A stretch of 64,000 nt of DNA from assembly GCF_052045245.1 (NCBI RefSeq), contig NZ_JBQEON010000005.1:124001-188000 (forward strand), given 5' to 3'. A program made the translations under genes and the position numbers. The notes beneath the pieces were generated by a model. It did not search any database. It saw only the letters and a program-made list of their open reading frames with translations, and had not been told where the DNA came from. The first letter of the stretch is position 1. Every line of letters begins with the position of its first letter. Source of the DNA: Burkholderia sp052045245. GTDB lineage: Bacteria > Pseudomonadota > Gammaproteobacteria > Burkholderiales > Burkholderiaceae. Of the stretch, positions 7,308-16,101 are shown in pieces.

Positions 7308-8993
7308 ATGTCGAACCAGGACAATTTCTCCGCCGAGTCGAACGAGCCGGCCGCTTCCGTATCGCGTCGCGGCTTCCTGAAACTGGCCGGCGTCTCCAGC
7401 CTCGCCACCGCCGCGGGCGGGCTCGCGGCCACCCGTGCCGCCGCGTCGAACCCGGACGGCACCCCGGAACAGGTCCACCTGACGTGGGGCAGCGACCCGA
7501 CGTCCGAAGTCGCGATCTCGTGGGCGTCGCTCGCGCCGGCCGTCAATCCGCGCGCGCGCATCGTCGCCGACGGCGAACCGGCACGCACCGTGCACGGCGT
7601 GCAGCGCCTCTATACCGATGGCCTGAACGGCGAGACGGTGTTCACGTACCACGCGCGCGTGCACGGGCTGAAGCCGAACACGCGCTACCGCTACGAACTC
7701 ACGGCCGACAACGACAGCAATGCCGCACAGCCGTTTGCCGCGACCTTCACGACCGCGCCGCGCGGGCGCGCACCGTTCCGCTTCACGAGCTACGGCGACC
7801 TCGCGACGCCGAACGGCGCGTGGGTGCTGTCGTCGCCGCAAAGCCGCTTCGCGGTGCAGGCCGTCGAGCAGTTCCAGCCGCTGTTCCACCTGCTGAACGG
7901 CGACCTCTGCTATGCGAACCTGAACCCCGCGCACCAGCCGGAAGTGTGGCGCGACTTCGGCAACAACAACCAGACGTCGGCCGCGAATCGTCCGTGGATG
8001 CCCTGCCCCGGCAATCACGAGATCGAATTCAACAACGGGCCGCAGGGGCTCGACTCCTATCTCGCGCGCTATACGCTGCCCGAGAACGGCACGCGCTTCC
8101 CGGGCCGCTGGTACAGCTTTCGCGTGAGCTCGGTGCTGTTCGTGTCGCTCGACGCCGACGACGTCGTGTACCAGGATGCGGCCGCGTTCGTCGGCGGCCC
8201 TGCTCCGCTGGTGCCGGCCGCGAGCACCGGCCGCGCGCCGATCGAACCGGGCACGTCGTTCTACGTGCGCGGCTACAGCCACGGCGAGCAGACGCGCTGG
8301 CTCGAGCACACGCTGCGGCATGCGTCGCACGACGACGACATCGACTGGATCGTCGTGCAGATGCACCAGGACGCGCTGAGTTCGTCGAAGACGGGCAACG
8401 GCTCGGACAAGGGCATCCGCGAGGCCTGGCTGCCGCTGTTCGACCGTTACGGCGTCGACCTCGTGCTGTGCGGCCACGATCACGACTACGAGCGCAGCTA
8501 TCCGGTGCGCGGCTGCAATCACCGCGCGGGCGTCGACGCCTCGACCGGCGAAGTCGTCGAGACGCTGCAGCCGCGTCCGGTCGGCACGGCCGACCCGGAC
8601 CGCACGACGTTCGACACGAGCCACGGCACGATCCACCTGATCCTCGGCGGCGGCGGCACCAGCGCGCCGCTCGACGTGTACGGCGAGAACCCGGCAACCG
8701 GCTATGCGCAGGCCAAGGTCTTCACGAAGCCGAACCGGCCGGTGCCGGGCACGGCGGCGAACACCTTCGTGCGCAAGCCGGCCGACGCGCTGGAGGATGC
8801 GATCTGGTCCGCGCGCCGCGACACGGGCACGGGCTACGGGATCGCCGTGTTCGACCACGATCCGGGCCAGCCGGGCGGCCAGACGACGATCACGATGCGC
8901 TACTACCATGCGCCGGGCGCGGATCAGCACCCGAGCGCACAGTACGAACTGTTCGAGACGATCGAGCTGAGCAAGAAGCGCGGCGAGCGCTGA
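7308..8993 (+). CDS. Purple acid phosphatase-like metallophosphoesterase, Tat-exported
   Basis: A 561-residue exported phosphatase. The start at 7308 gives a twin-arginine signal (SRRGFLKLAGVSSLATAAGG, about residues 19-38). A fibronectin-like N-terminal domain of the purple acid phosphatase type follows (VHLTWGSDPTSEVAISWAS, with YELTADN further on). The metallophosphoesterase domain carries the metal-binding blocks in order: YGDLATPNG, NGDLCYANLN, PGNHE, VQMHQDA and GHDHDYERSYP. Enzymes of this kind release phosphate from organic esters in the periplasm or outside the cell. The gene is monocistronic and followed by a strong hairpin. No Pho box was recognised upstream, so phosphate control is only a guess. 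Confidence 0.9.
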   Translation: MSNQDNFSAESNEPAASVSRRGFLKLAGVSSLATAAGGLAATRAAASNPDGTPEQVHLTWGSDPTSEVAISWASLAPAVNPRARIVADGEPARTVHGVQRLYTDGLNGETVFTYHARVHGLKPNTRYRYELTADNDSNAAQPFAATFTTAPRGRAPFRFTSYGDLATPNGAWVLSSPQSRFAVQAVEQFQPLFHLLNGDLCYANLNPAHQPEVWRDFGNNNQTSAANRPWMPCPGNHEIEFNNGPQGLDSYLARYTLPENGTRFPGRWYSFRVSSVLFVSLDADDVVYQDAAAFVGGPAPLVPAASTGRAPIEPGTSFYVRGYSHGEQTRWLEHTLRHASHDDDIDWIVVQMHQDALSSSKTGNGSDKGIREAWLPLFDRYGVDLVLCGHDHDYERSYPVRGCNHRAGVDASTGEVVETLQPRPVGTADPDRTTFDTSHGTIHLILGGGGTSAPLDVYGENPATGYAQAKVFTKPNRPVPGTAANTFVRKPADALEDAIWSARRDTGTGYGIAVFDHDPGQPGGQTTITMRYYHAPGADQHPSAQYELFETIELSKKRGER

Positions 8994-8998
8994 TGCGA

Positions 8999-9036
8999 CG
9001 GCCGCCCGCGGCGCGTGATCGCGCGGCGGGCGGCCG
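8999..9036. terminator. Strong hairpin after the phosphatase gene
   Basis: An 11-bp perfect GC stem (8999-9009 with 9026-9036) five bases after the phosphatase stop codon. There is no clear T-run on either side, so it may slow polymerase or protect the 3' end rather than act as a classic intrinsic terminator. Confidence 0.5.
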
Positions 9037-9120
9037 CGGTGGGCGCATGCGGGACGGCGCGCGATCCGCTTGCAGAGACGGCGAAACCGTGAGCTTGCCG
9101 GCGACGACAGCCACGCGCCC

Positions 9121-9150
9121 CTACCCGACCCTACCCGACCCTATCCGGCC
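9121..9150. repeat. 10-bp tandem repeat CTACCCGACC
   Basis: Two perfect copies of CTACCCGACC (9121-9140) and a third with two changes (CTATCCGGCC), just downstream of the LysE gene end. Noncoding; function unknown. Confidence 0.8.
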
Positions 9151-9176
9151 CGCAACCGCCGCAAGCCACCGCGCCG

Positions 9177-9809
9177 CTAGCGGCGCGATTCCAGCGCGAT
9201 ACGCACGGCCAGTCCGGCCAGCACCGTGCCCATCAACCCACGCTGCACCAGCGCCCATACCGGCCGACCGGCAAGCAACCCCGCGATGGCCCCGGCCATG
9301 CTCGCGATCAGCGCGTTGACGCAGACGCTGACCGCGATCTGCACGCAGCCCAGCGCCAGCGATTGTGCGAGCACGCTGCCGTGCCCTGGGGAAATGAACT
9401 GCGGCAGCAGCGACAGGTACATCACCGCGATCTTCGGATTCGCGAGATTCGTGACGAACCCCATCGTGAAGAGCCGCGCGCCGCTGTCGTGCGGCAATTG
9501 CCGGACCTGGAACGCGGAACGACCGCCGGGCTTGAGCGCCTGCCACGCGAGATACAACAGGTACGCCGCGCCGGAAAAGCGCAGCGCGTCATACGCGTAC
9601 GGCACGGTCAGCACCAGCGCGGTCATGCCGAATGCCGCGCAGAACATGTAGAACACGAACCCGAGCGCGACGCCGCCGAGCGACACCAGCCCCGCGCGGC
9701 GCCCCTGGCAGATCGAGCGCGAAATCAGGTAGATCATGTTCGGACCGGGCGTCAGGACCATGCCGAGCGACACGAGTCCGAAAGCGATCAGGGTGGGCAA
9801 GGCCGGCAT
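9177..9809 (-). CDS. LysE/RhtB-family amino acid exporter
   Basis: A 210-residue inner-membrane protein with about six hydrophobic segments. The family signature GMVLTPGPNMIYL lies near residue 20. Members export amino acids or their derivatives (lysine, homoserine, threonine, leucine); the substrate here cannot be told. The ATG at 9809 is preferred because GGAG sits six bases before it; an alternative ATG at 9821 would add four residues and lacks a ribosome site. A LysR regulator on the same strand ends upstream, with its stop about 105 bases before this start; LysE genes are often controlled by a neighbouring LysR protein, but that is usually from the divergent side. Confidence 0.88.
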   Translation of the reverse strand: MPALPTLIAFGLVSLGMVLTPGPNMIYLISRSICQGRRAGLVSLGGVALGFVFYMFCAAFGMTALVLTVPYAYDALRFSGAAYLLYLAWQALKPGGRSAFQVRQLPHDSGARLFTMGFVTNLANPKIAVMYLSLLPQFISPGHGSVLAQSLALGCVQIAVSVCVNALIASMAGAIAGLLAGRPVWALVQRGLMGTVLAGLAVRIALESRR

Positions 9810-9913
9810 GGTGGTCTCCATCGAGGCGATGAGGGCGGGACGAATGTCGAACAATATATTGCATGCCGACGGCAGCCGGCATGAATAAACTGCAAGTCGT
9901 CCATGCATGCCCT

Positions 9914-10837
9914 TCACCGCGTCATTACGCTGCCGGCGCGTGACTTGCGCTTCTTCGCCCGCGCCTGAAGCGCCTTTCCCGTTTTCATGCGCTGTGCGTC
10001 GACCAGCTTCACGAATGCGTCGGCAACCGGGTTGCCGGTCGCGTTCCACGACAGTCGCACCGAACGGTGCAGCCTGGGCGACAGCTCCAGCACCCGGCCG
10101 GCGAACGGCGTATAGGTCAGCGTGATGCGCGGGACGATCGACACGCCCATTCCCGCCTCGGCCATCGACAGGATCGTCCGCATCTCGACCACGTTGAATG
10201 CGGCGCGAAGCGACGCACCGTTGCGCGCGAAGTAGTCCGCGATGACCGGCCCGCACCCCGCCTTCGAGAAGATGAACGGCATCGTGGCCAACAGCTTCGC
10301 CGACACGCGCTTGCGGCCGTCGAACAGGCCGTCCGCCGCGACCGCGACGAAATCCTCGTCGAGCAGCGGCAGATCGTGCGCGAAGGTCTTCGTGCCGGCG
10401 ACCACGCCGATGTCGGCGGTGCCGTCGTCGAGCCACCCCTCGACTTCCGCGTCCGTCCCTTCGAGCAGCACCGCCGTCACGCCCTCATGCGCGGCCTTCA
10501 ACGTCTCGAGCGCGGGGACGACGAAGGCGAGCGATACGCTCGGCAACGACGCCACCACCAGCCGCCCTTCGAGCTTGCCGCGCGCGAGGCCGAACTGCTG
10601 GCGCAGCGTCTGCGCTTCCCGCACGACGTTCTGCACGTACGGCCACAGCCGTTCGCCCGCGGCGGTCAGGACGACCGGCTGGCGGTCGCGCACCAGCAGC
10701 TTGACCTCGGTGAGGTCCTCCAGTTCGGTCAACGCATGGCTGATCGCGGATTGACTGCGGCTGAGCCGGTCGGCCGCGGCCGTCAGCGAGCCGAGTTCGA
10801 CGACGGCCGCCAGGGCCTGCAACTGCGCAAGCGTCAT
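9914..10837 (-). CDS. LysR-family transcriptional regulator
   Basis: A 307-residue LysR regulator. The N-terminal winged helix-turn-helix is clear (LGSLTAAADRLSRSQSAISHALTELE split over residues 16-42), followed by the effector-binding domain, where GMGVSIVPRITL matches the conserved GxGxxxxP block. AAGGAGG is placed perfectly before the ATG at 10837. The C-terminal end is rich in Lys and Arg (ARAKKRKSR). It lies directly upstream of the LysE exporter on the same strand and is divergent from a TauE/SafE permease 236 bases away; either could be its target. Confidence 0.9.
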   Translation of the reverse strand: MTLAQLQALAAVVELGSLTAAADRLSRSQSAISHALTELEDLTEVKLLVRDRQPVVLTAAGERLWPYVQNVVREAQTLRQQFGLARGKLEGRLVVASLPSVSLAFVVPALETLKAAHEGVTAVLLEGTDAEVEGWLDDGTADIGVVAGTKTFAHDLPLLDEDFVAVAADGLFDGRKRVSAKLLATMPFIFSKAGCGPVIADYFARNGASLRAAFNVVEMRTILSMAEAGMGVSIVPRITLTYTPFAGRVLELSPRLHRSVRLSWNATGNPVADAFVKLVDAQRMKTGKALQARAKKRKSRAGSVMTR

Positions 10838-11073
10838 CTCGCCTCCTTGTTTCGGTTCATGTACTTTTCACATGACAGGGTCGCACATCATGAACGGATT
10901 TGAACCGGAGCGGCGATATTCGACGGCATGCGAGGCCAGGATCGGCCAGGCCGGCGTGCGGTCCGATGCGGCCGGGCGACCGCGTCCGACGTTTCGCACC
11001 GTGCTCGGGTAAGATGCAGCGTCGAAAGGACGCCCCCTGCCGACGTACCCGCTTATGTCTCGACCTGCTCCCG

Positions 11074-11922
11074 ATGATTCATCTCAACCTGACTGAAGGT
11101 GTGTTGGTTTCCAGCCTGCATGGGCTCCCGGTTCTCGACCTGGTCGGCATTGCCGTCGCGCTGCTGCTCGGCGGGATGGTCAAGGGGATCACCGGCATCG
11201 GCGTCCCGCTGGTGGCCATGCCGATCCTCAGCCAGTTCCTGCCGATCCGGCATGCGGTGCTGCTGCTGTCGATGCCGATCATTCTCGGCAACATTCCGCA
11301 GGCGCTGGAAGGCGGCGAGGTGCTGGCCACCGCGCGCAAGATCGCCGCGCCGATCGCGGGCACCGTGTTCGGCAACGTCGTCGGCGTCGCGATCCTGCTG
11401 TCGCTGAACGCCGGCCACGCGCAAGCCGCGTCGGGCGCGCTGCTGATCGTGGCCGCGACGCTGATGCTGAGCGCGCCGAAGCTGAACCTGCCGCCGGCGT
11501 GGCAAAAGCCCGTCGGATTCGCGCTCGGGTTCGGCGCGGCGCTGATGGAGAGCATCGCGTCGGTGCCGGGGCCGTTGCTCGCCACCTACCTGATTTCGTC
11601 CGGCGCGACCGGCCGGGCCTTCACGAAGCAGATCGCGATCATCCTGGTGGTGTCGATCGTCACGCTGATCACGACGTTCAGCGGCACCGCACACGCGAGC
11701 GGCGCCGATCTCGCGATTTCGGCCGCGGCCAGCCTGCCCGCCATCGCCGGCATGTGGCTCGTTCGCCCGCTGCGGGACAAGATGTCGCCGCGGCTCTTCC
11801 GGATGGTCGTCCTGCTGTTCGTGCTCGTCGCGGCGTCCCAGATGATCTGGAAATCGGGCGTCTTCCGCCCCACCGCGCCGCCCGGCGCCCATCTCGACAA
11901 CGCGCACGCCAACACGAAATGA
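11074..11922 (+). CDS. TauE/SafE-family sulfite/organic anion permease
   Basis: A 282-residue membrane protein with about eight hydrophobic segments in two repeats. LLLGGMVKGITGIGVPLVAMPIL near residues 30-55 is the signature of the TauE/SafE (DUF81) family, and the second repeat begins around GFALGFGAALMESIASVPGP. Members move sulfite, sulfonates, sulfoacetate or other small anions. The start at 11074 lacks a good ribosome site; a GTG or TTG near 11101-11104 is possible. It is divergent from the LysR gene, a pairing that is common for this family, so the LysR protein may sense the substrate. Confidence 0.82.
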   Translation: MIHLNLTEGVLVSSLHGLPVLDLVGIAVALLLGGMVKGITGIGVPLVAMPILSQFLPIRHAVLLLSMPIILGNIPQALEGGEVLATARKIAAPIAGTVFGNVVGVAILLSLNAGHAQAASGALLIVAATLMLSAPKLNLPPAWQKPVGFALGFGAALMESIASVPGPLLATYLISSGATGRAFTKQIAIILVVSIVTLITTFSGTAHASGADLAISAAASLPAIAGMWLVRPLRDKMSPRLFRMVVLLFVLVAASQMIWKSGVFRPTAPPGAHLDNAHANTK

Positions 11923-12100
11923 CGTCGGCCAGCGCGCCATCGCGCATGCGTTCTGAAAGCTGGGAAGCGTAGTATTCGCGGCCTCGACGGACCGCGCTCG
12001 ACACCGTGAAAACGGGCAGGCGCGCGATACCGGTATTGCAATTTACCTACCTGCCGGCCGGCCGCGACATCGGCGACGGCGCGTTTTTCAGAGGCGCGAA

Positions 12101-12181
12101 ATGGAAACATACGTGTTGCTGGGCTGCGGATTCGGCCTGGGTTTGCTGATTGCCATCTGGGGGATCTGGTCGCTCCGGTGA
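12101..12181 (+). CDS. 26-residue single-pass membrane peptide
   Basis: METYVLLGCGFGLGLLIAIW plus six residues, ending in TGA at 12179-12181. GAGG is placed six bases before the ATG, and most of the peptide is one hydrophobic helix with a short Arg-ending tail. Small membrane peptides of this kind are often missed. Support is only the ribosome site, the hydrophobic helix and the gap between two larger genes; it could still be chance. Confidence 0.4.
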   Translation: METYVLLGCGFGLGLLIAIWGIWSLR

Positions 12182-12260
12182 GCCGGCCGCACCCGGCATC
12201 GTTCCTTTCCGTCCTCACGCACACCCGGCCTCGATCCGCAAGACGCGTTAGACTGTCCCG

Positions 12261-12518
12261 ATGGAACCATGCCGTTATTGCCAGCGAATCCGCGATGAAT
12301 GGGATTGCCACGGGGACGAATGCCGCCGGGCGATCGCGAAGGCACTGCGCCGTCAGCGCGCGGGCCTGCCGATGGTGCCCGATCGCATCCGCAACGAACT
12401 GCCGTCCGGCGCGCCGACCCAGCAAGTGATCGCGGTGCTGTCGCGCCAGCGCCTGCGGGCGCGCCGCGGCAACGAGGAACGCCGCGAGCGCAAGGAAATC
12501 GACGACGACAGCGTCTGA
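12261..12518 (+). CDS. Small Cys-motif, highly charged hypothetical protein
   Basis: An 85-residue soluble protein that I do not recognise. The N-terminus has MEPCRYCQRI and DCHGDECRRA: a CxxC pair followed by two more Cys, spaced as in small zinc-binding knuckles. The C-terminal half is rich in Arg and Glu (LRARRGNEERRERKEIDDD) and probably helical. TTAGACT lies twelve bases before the ATG and may be its -10 box. It may bind metal and nucleic acid or protein; no function can be given. Confidence 0.6.
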   Translation: MEPCRYCQRIRDEWDCHGDECRRAIAKALRRQRAGLPMVPDRIRNELPSGAPTQQVIAVLSRQRLRARRGNEERRERKEIDDDSV

Positions 12519-12788
12519 TCCGGCCTCCCCATCGTCCCGTCCTACCTGCCATACCCCACCGCCGGGCGCCCGCCCATGCACGGCGCCCCTCTCGCCTGCC
12601 CGCCCGCCGCTTGCAATTCCCGCAACACCGAATGGGGCCGGATCACATTTATCCTGAAATTATTGCCTGGCTCGCAAGGATCTTTCGCTGGAATCCACGT
12701 TTACCCTAGGTCCGTCGAAGCCTACGATGATCTCAATCGCTCACGACATGGTGTCGCCGGCGAAGTCAACAGAACATCGGAGGTCATC

Positions 12789-13088
12789 ATGAAATCGCTC
12801 GTTTCCGCAGTCGTTGCCGCTGTCGCCCTGTCCGCCTCGTTCGGCGCATTCGCGCAAAGCACCGTGACCCGCGCACAAGTGCGCAACGAACTCGTCCAGC
12901 TCGAAAAGACCGGCTACACCCCGAGCCAGTCGAGCCCGTACTACCCGGCCGACATCCAGGCCGCGCAAGCGCGCGTGCACGGCGCCGACAACAGCGGCTA
13001 CGGCGCGCAAGCGGCCCCGGTCGTGCAAGGCAGCGCACCGGCAGTCAAGGTGCAGAACGCGCGCGACTCGGTTTACTTCGGCCACTAA
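12789..13088 (+). CDS. DUF4148-family secreted protein
   Basis: A 99-residue periplasmic protein of the DUF4148 family, very common and multicopy in Burkholderia, with unknown function. The signal peptide (MKSLVSAVVAAVALSASFGAFA) is followed by the typical block TVTRAQVRNELVQLEKTGYTPS and then YPADIQAAQARVH. GGAGG stands six bases before the ATG at 12789, which fixes the start. It is convergent with the diguanylate cyclase operon, with a perfect palindrome between. Confidence 0.88.
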   Translation: MKSLVSAVVAAVALSASFGAFAQSTVTRAQVRNELVQLEKTGYTPSQSSPYYPADIQAAQARVHGADNSGYGAQAAPVVQGSAPAVKVQNARDSVYFGH

Positions 13089-13147
13089 GCCTCAGCACCA
13101 CTCAGCCTGCCGCTGCGCGCGTCGCGCGCAGTTCGCGCAGCGCCAGC

Positions 13148-13169
13148 GAGCCCGTCGCGCGACGGGCTC
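13148..13169. terminator. Palindromic hairpin between convergent genes
   Basis: A perfect 22-base palindrome (GAGCCCGTCGC / GCGACGGGCTC), followed on the plus strand by GTCGCCTTTCC. It lies between the DUF4148 gene (plus) and the diguanylate cyclase gene (minus) and could end transcription from both sides. Confidence 0.6.
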
Positions 13170-13204
13170 GTCGCCTTTCCGGCGTCCGCGTGGCCGGCCC
13201 GCCA

Positions 13205-14980
13205 TCAGCGGCTGCCGCCCGCCGCGACGCGACCGGCGCCATCCATGGCAACGCCGCCGCCCAGCAGTTCCTGGTAACGCACGCATGCGCACTGCGCGGC
13301 CGCCTTCGCCGCGTACATCGCCGCGTCGGCCTTGACCAGCAACTCCTCGGCCGACGCGCCATCGGCCGGGTATTCGCTGACGCCGATGCTCGCGCCCACG
13401 GCCAGGTGCCGGTCGCCGAACTCCAGTTCCTCGGCCATCACGAGCTGGATGCGCGACGCGATGTCGCCGATCACCGCCGGCGCACGCACGTCCGAAATCA
13501 GCACGATGAATTCGTCGCCGCCGAGCCGCGCGGCCATGTCGCCGCTGCGCAGGACCTGGCTCAGCCGTTTCGCGACTGCGACGAGCGTGCGATCGCCGGC
13601 CGCGTGGCCGTGCTGGTCGTTGATCTGCTTGAAGCGATCGAGATCGACGAACATCACCGCCAGCCCCTCGTGCACCGCGGCCGCATGCCGGATCGCGGCA
13701 TCCAGATGCTCCATGAACAGCAGGCGGTTCGGCAGCCCGGTCAGCGGGTCGTGACCGGCGAGGTGGGTGAGCTCCAGCTGCTTCGCGCGCAGCATCGCGA
13801 CCTGCGTGCGGATCTCGACGCGCATGCTGTCGAAACAGCGCGCGAGCACGCCGATCTCGTCGGCCCGCGCGACCGGCAGCCGCTCGGCGGCCGGATCGTC
13901 GAACACGTGGGTGGCTGCGCGCGCGAGCATCTGCAGCGGCCGCGTGATCGCGCTCGCGAACAGGATCGCGAGGATCACCGCCATCAGGCTCGAGATCAGC
14001 ACCATCCGGATGATCCGCCCGCCGAGCACCCCGGCCGGCGTCAGCACATCCATCAGCGGCCGCGCCATGCCGAGCACGATGTAGCGGTTGCCCTCGGTGT
14101 GCCCGAACGGCGTGCGCACGAACGCGAACATCTGGCCCGGTGCTTCGTCGGGCTGCGCGAGACCGTCGAGCGTCACGCTGGTGCGCGTCCCGACGAACAG
14201 CAGCCGCGTGGCGGGAAACGTGTCCTGCATCAGCACGCGCCGCCCGCGATCGAAGCCGAACGTCTGCGACGGATCGGGATGCACGAGGAAATCGCCCCAC
14301 TCGTTCGCGAGATACACCGCGTAGTCGTCCGGCAGATCGCGCTCGAGCCGCTCGAACATGCGCGACAGCTCGACGTCGACGATCAGCGCGCCGACGACCT
14401 GGCCGGCCGTGTCGACGACCGGCGTGCCCACGCGCACGATCGGCAGCCCCTCGGCCGCATGCGAACCGGTCTCGTGATTGATCGCGATCGGCGACAGGTA
14501 GATATGGCCCGGCGCCGTTGCGAGCGTATCGAATACGTAGGAAAACTGTCCTTTTTCCTGGAGCGCACTGTCCGGCAGCACGACGATGCCGCGTGCGTCG
14601 CGATCGACGCGAATCCGCTCGAGCCCGAAGCCGTCGCGCGCGATCAGGCGGACCTGCAGGTACTCGGGGTGATTCCTCATGAAGCTGTAGTACACCTGCT
14701 CGAGCCGCGTGCGCGGGGAGCGATCGGGGCCGTCGGTGGTCGCGACGAGCGCCGACGACGGCAATTGCGCGAGCACGAGCGTATCGTCGGCAACGTCGGA
14801 CAACGCGGTCGTGAAGCGCTGCCCGAGCAACTGCGTCGACATCAGCAGGCTGTGCTGCGCTTCCTGCACGAGCATCGTCCGGTTCGCGCGATAGGTGTAG
14901 TAGCCGGTCGCGCCGGATGCGATCACGCCGATGCATGCGAACAGCATGGACAGCTTCGAGGTCAGCCCGAGCCGGATCAT
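13205..14980 (-). CDS. Membrane diguanylate cyclase with periplasmic dCACHE-like sensor (MbaA-like partner)
   Basis: A 591-residue sensor enzyme that should make cyclic di-GMP. Order: membrane segment about 9-30; large periplasmic sensor about 40-315, dCACHE-like; second membrane segment about 322-346; HAMP about 345-400; GGDEF domain about 405-565. The active site GGDEF is intact at 487-491, and RSGD at 478-481, five residues before it, is a complete inhibitory I-site, so product feedback is expected. There is no EAL domain. Its start overlaps the stop of a PotD-like binding protein gene (ATGA). The pairing resembles Vibrio NspS-MbaA, where the binding protein reports polyamines to the membrane enzyme. 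Role in biofilm or motility is inference. Confidence 0.9.
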   Translation of the reverse strand: MIRLGLTSKLSMLFACIGVIASGATGYYTYRANRTMLVQEAQHSLLMSTQLLGQRFTTALSDVADDTLVLAQLPSSALVATTDGPDRSPRTRLEQVYYSFMRNHPEYLQVRLIARDGFGLERIRVDRDARGIVVLPDSALQEKGQFSYVFDTLATAPGHIYLSPIAINHETGSHAAEGLPIVRVGTPVVDTAGQVVGALIVDVELSRMFERLERDLPDDYAVYLANEWGDFLVHPDPSQTFGFDRGRRVLMQDTFPATRLLFVGTRTSVTLDGLAQPDEAPGQMFAFVRTPFGHTEGNRYIVLGMARPLMDVLTPAGVLGGRIIRMVLISSLMAVILAILFASAITRPLQMLARAATHVFDDPAAERLPVARADEIGVLARCFDSMRVEIRTQVAMLRAKQLELTHLAGHDPLTGLPNRLLFMEHLDAAIRHAAAVHEGLAVMFVDLDRFKQINDQHGHAAGDRTLVAVAKRLSQVLRSGDMAARLGGDEFIVLISDVRAPAVIGDIASRIQLVMAEELEFGDRHLAVGASIGVSEYPADGASAEELLVKADAAMYAAKAAAQCACVRYQELLGGGVAMDGAGRVAAGGSR

Positions 14981-16101
14981 TTTGCGAACCGCTCCGGGCG
15001 GTCGCCCGACACGATGCGGCTCCACAGCGCTTCGCGCCGCGCGATGTTCTCGACCGGCTGGATCCAGACGAGATGCTGGTGGCCGGCCTCGAGACCGGGT
15101 GGCGTCTCGAGTGTATTCGCGAGCCCCTGGCGTTCGGTCAGCAGCGTGCCGATCGCCGGTTCGAGCATGTAGTTGATCCACGCGAACGCGAGGTTGCGAT
15201 GCACCGCGCCGCGCGTGACGCCCCAGCAATCGAGCCACGCGAGCGCACCTTCATCCGGAATCACGTAACCGACGTCCGCACCGGCGCGGCGCAATTGTTC
15301 GACCTGCTGCGTGCCGTAGTTGCCGAACATCAGCGCCGCGCGATGCTGGACGAACAGCGCGGTCGCTTCTTCCGGGAGTGTGTAATACGTCAGCAGGTTG
15401 CGCCGCAGGTCGATCAGCTTGTGCGCGACCGCGAGCGTTTGCGAGGCCGACAGATGAAACGGATCGCGATAGCCGAGCGCGAGCGCGGTGAACGAAAAAT
15501 TATGCTGCGCGCTGTTGAAGTCGAGTACCTTGCCGCGATACCGCGGGTTCCAGAGTTCGAGCATCGAGTGCGGCGCGGCCGGCACCTGCTTGCGATCGTA
15601 GATCAGGCCCATCGACGAATACGTGAACGGAATCGCGTAGGCACCGCCGCGGTGCACGAGCCCGCCGATCGCCTCGAGTTGCTGGAAATTCGGCAGTTGC
15701 CGCCGGCGGTTCGGGATCTGCGACAGGTCGATCGGCGTGAGCAGACCTTCCTGTGTATAGCGCTGGATCTCGGCCGTATTGGCCGCGAGCACGTCGTACG
15801 GCGGTGGCGACGCGCTGTGCATGCGCGTCCACAACGCTTCATCGGAATCGACGAACGTCACTTCGACGCGCACATGGAATTGCGTCTCAAATGCATTGAC
15901 GACATCGTTGTCCGCATAGCCCGGCCACGCGAGCACACGCAGCACGCTGTCGCTGGCGGCCTCGGGAGACGCGGCGCACACGGCCAGGCCCGGCAAGCCC
16001 AGCGACACAACGACAAGCAATTGGCACACAGCTCGGCGCACGCGCCGATACGTGCCGATTCCGCTGATGAATCGGTCCTCGCCCGCATTCCCCGTATGCA
16101 T
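14977..16101 (-). CDS. PotD-like periplasmic binding protein, probable ligand-presenting partner of the cyclase
   Basis: A 374-residue extracellular solute-binding protein of the spermidine/putrescine group. AAGGA lies seven bases before the ATG at 16101, and the N-terminus holds a signal segment (AVCQLLVVVSLGLPGLAVCA, about 24-43). PotD-like features include VLAWPGYADNDVVNAFETQF at the start of the mature domain, YDVLAANTAEIQRYTQEGLL, and IPFTYSSMGLIYD. No ABC permease or ATPase gene is nearby, which is unusual for an uptake protein. Instead its stop codon overlaps the start of a membrane diguanylate cyclase. By analogy with NspS, it probably binds a polyamine-like ligand and docks on the cyclase; the ligand is unknown. 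Confidence 0.85.
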   Translation of the reverse strand: MHTGNAGEDRFISGIGTYRRVRRAVCQLLVVVSLGLPGLAVCAASPEAASDSVLRVLAWPGYADNDVVNAFETQFHVRVEVTFVDSDEALWTRMHSASPPPYDVLAANTAEIQRYTQEGLLTPIDLSQIPNRRRQLPNFQQLEAIGGLVHRGGAYAIPFTYSSMGLIYDRKQVPAAPHSMLELWNPRYRGKVLDFNSAQHNFSFTALALGYRDPFHLSASQTLAVAHKLIDLRRNLLTYYTLPEEATALFVQHRAALMFGNYGTQQVEQLRRAGADVGYVIPDEGALAWLDCWGVTRGAVHRNLAFAWINYMLEPAIGTLLTERQGLANTLETPPGLEAGHQHLVWIQPVENIARREALWSRIVSGDRPERFAK

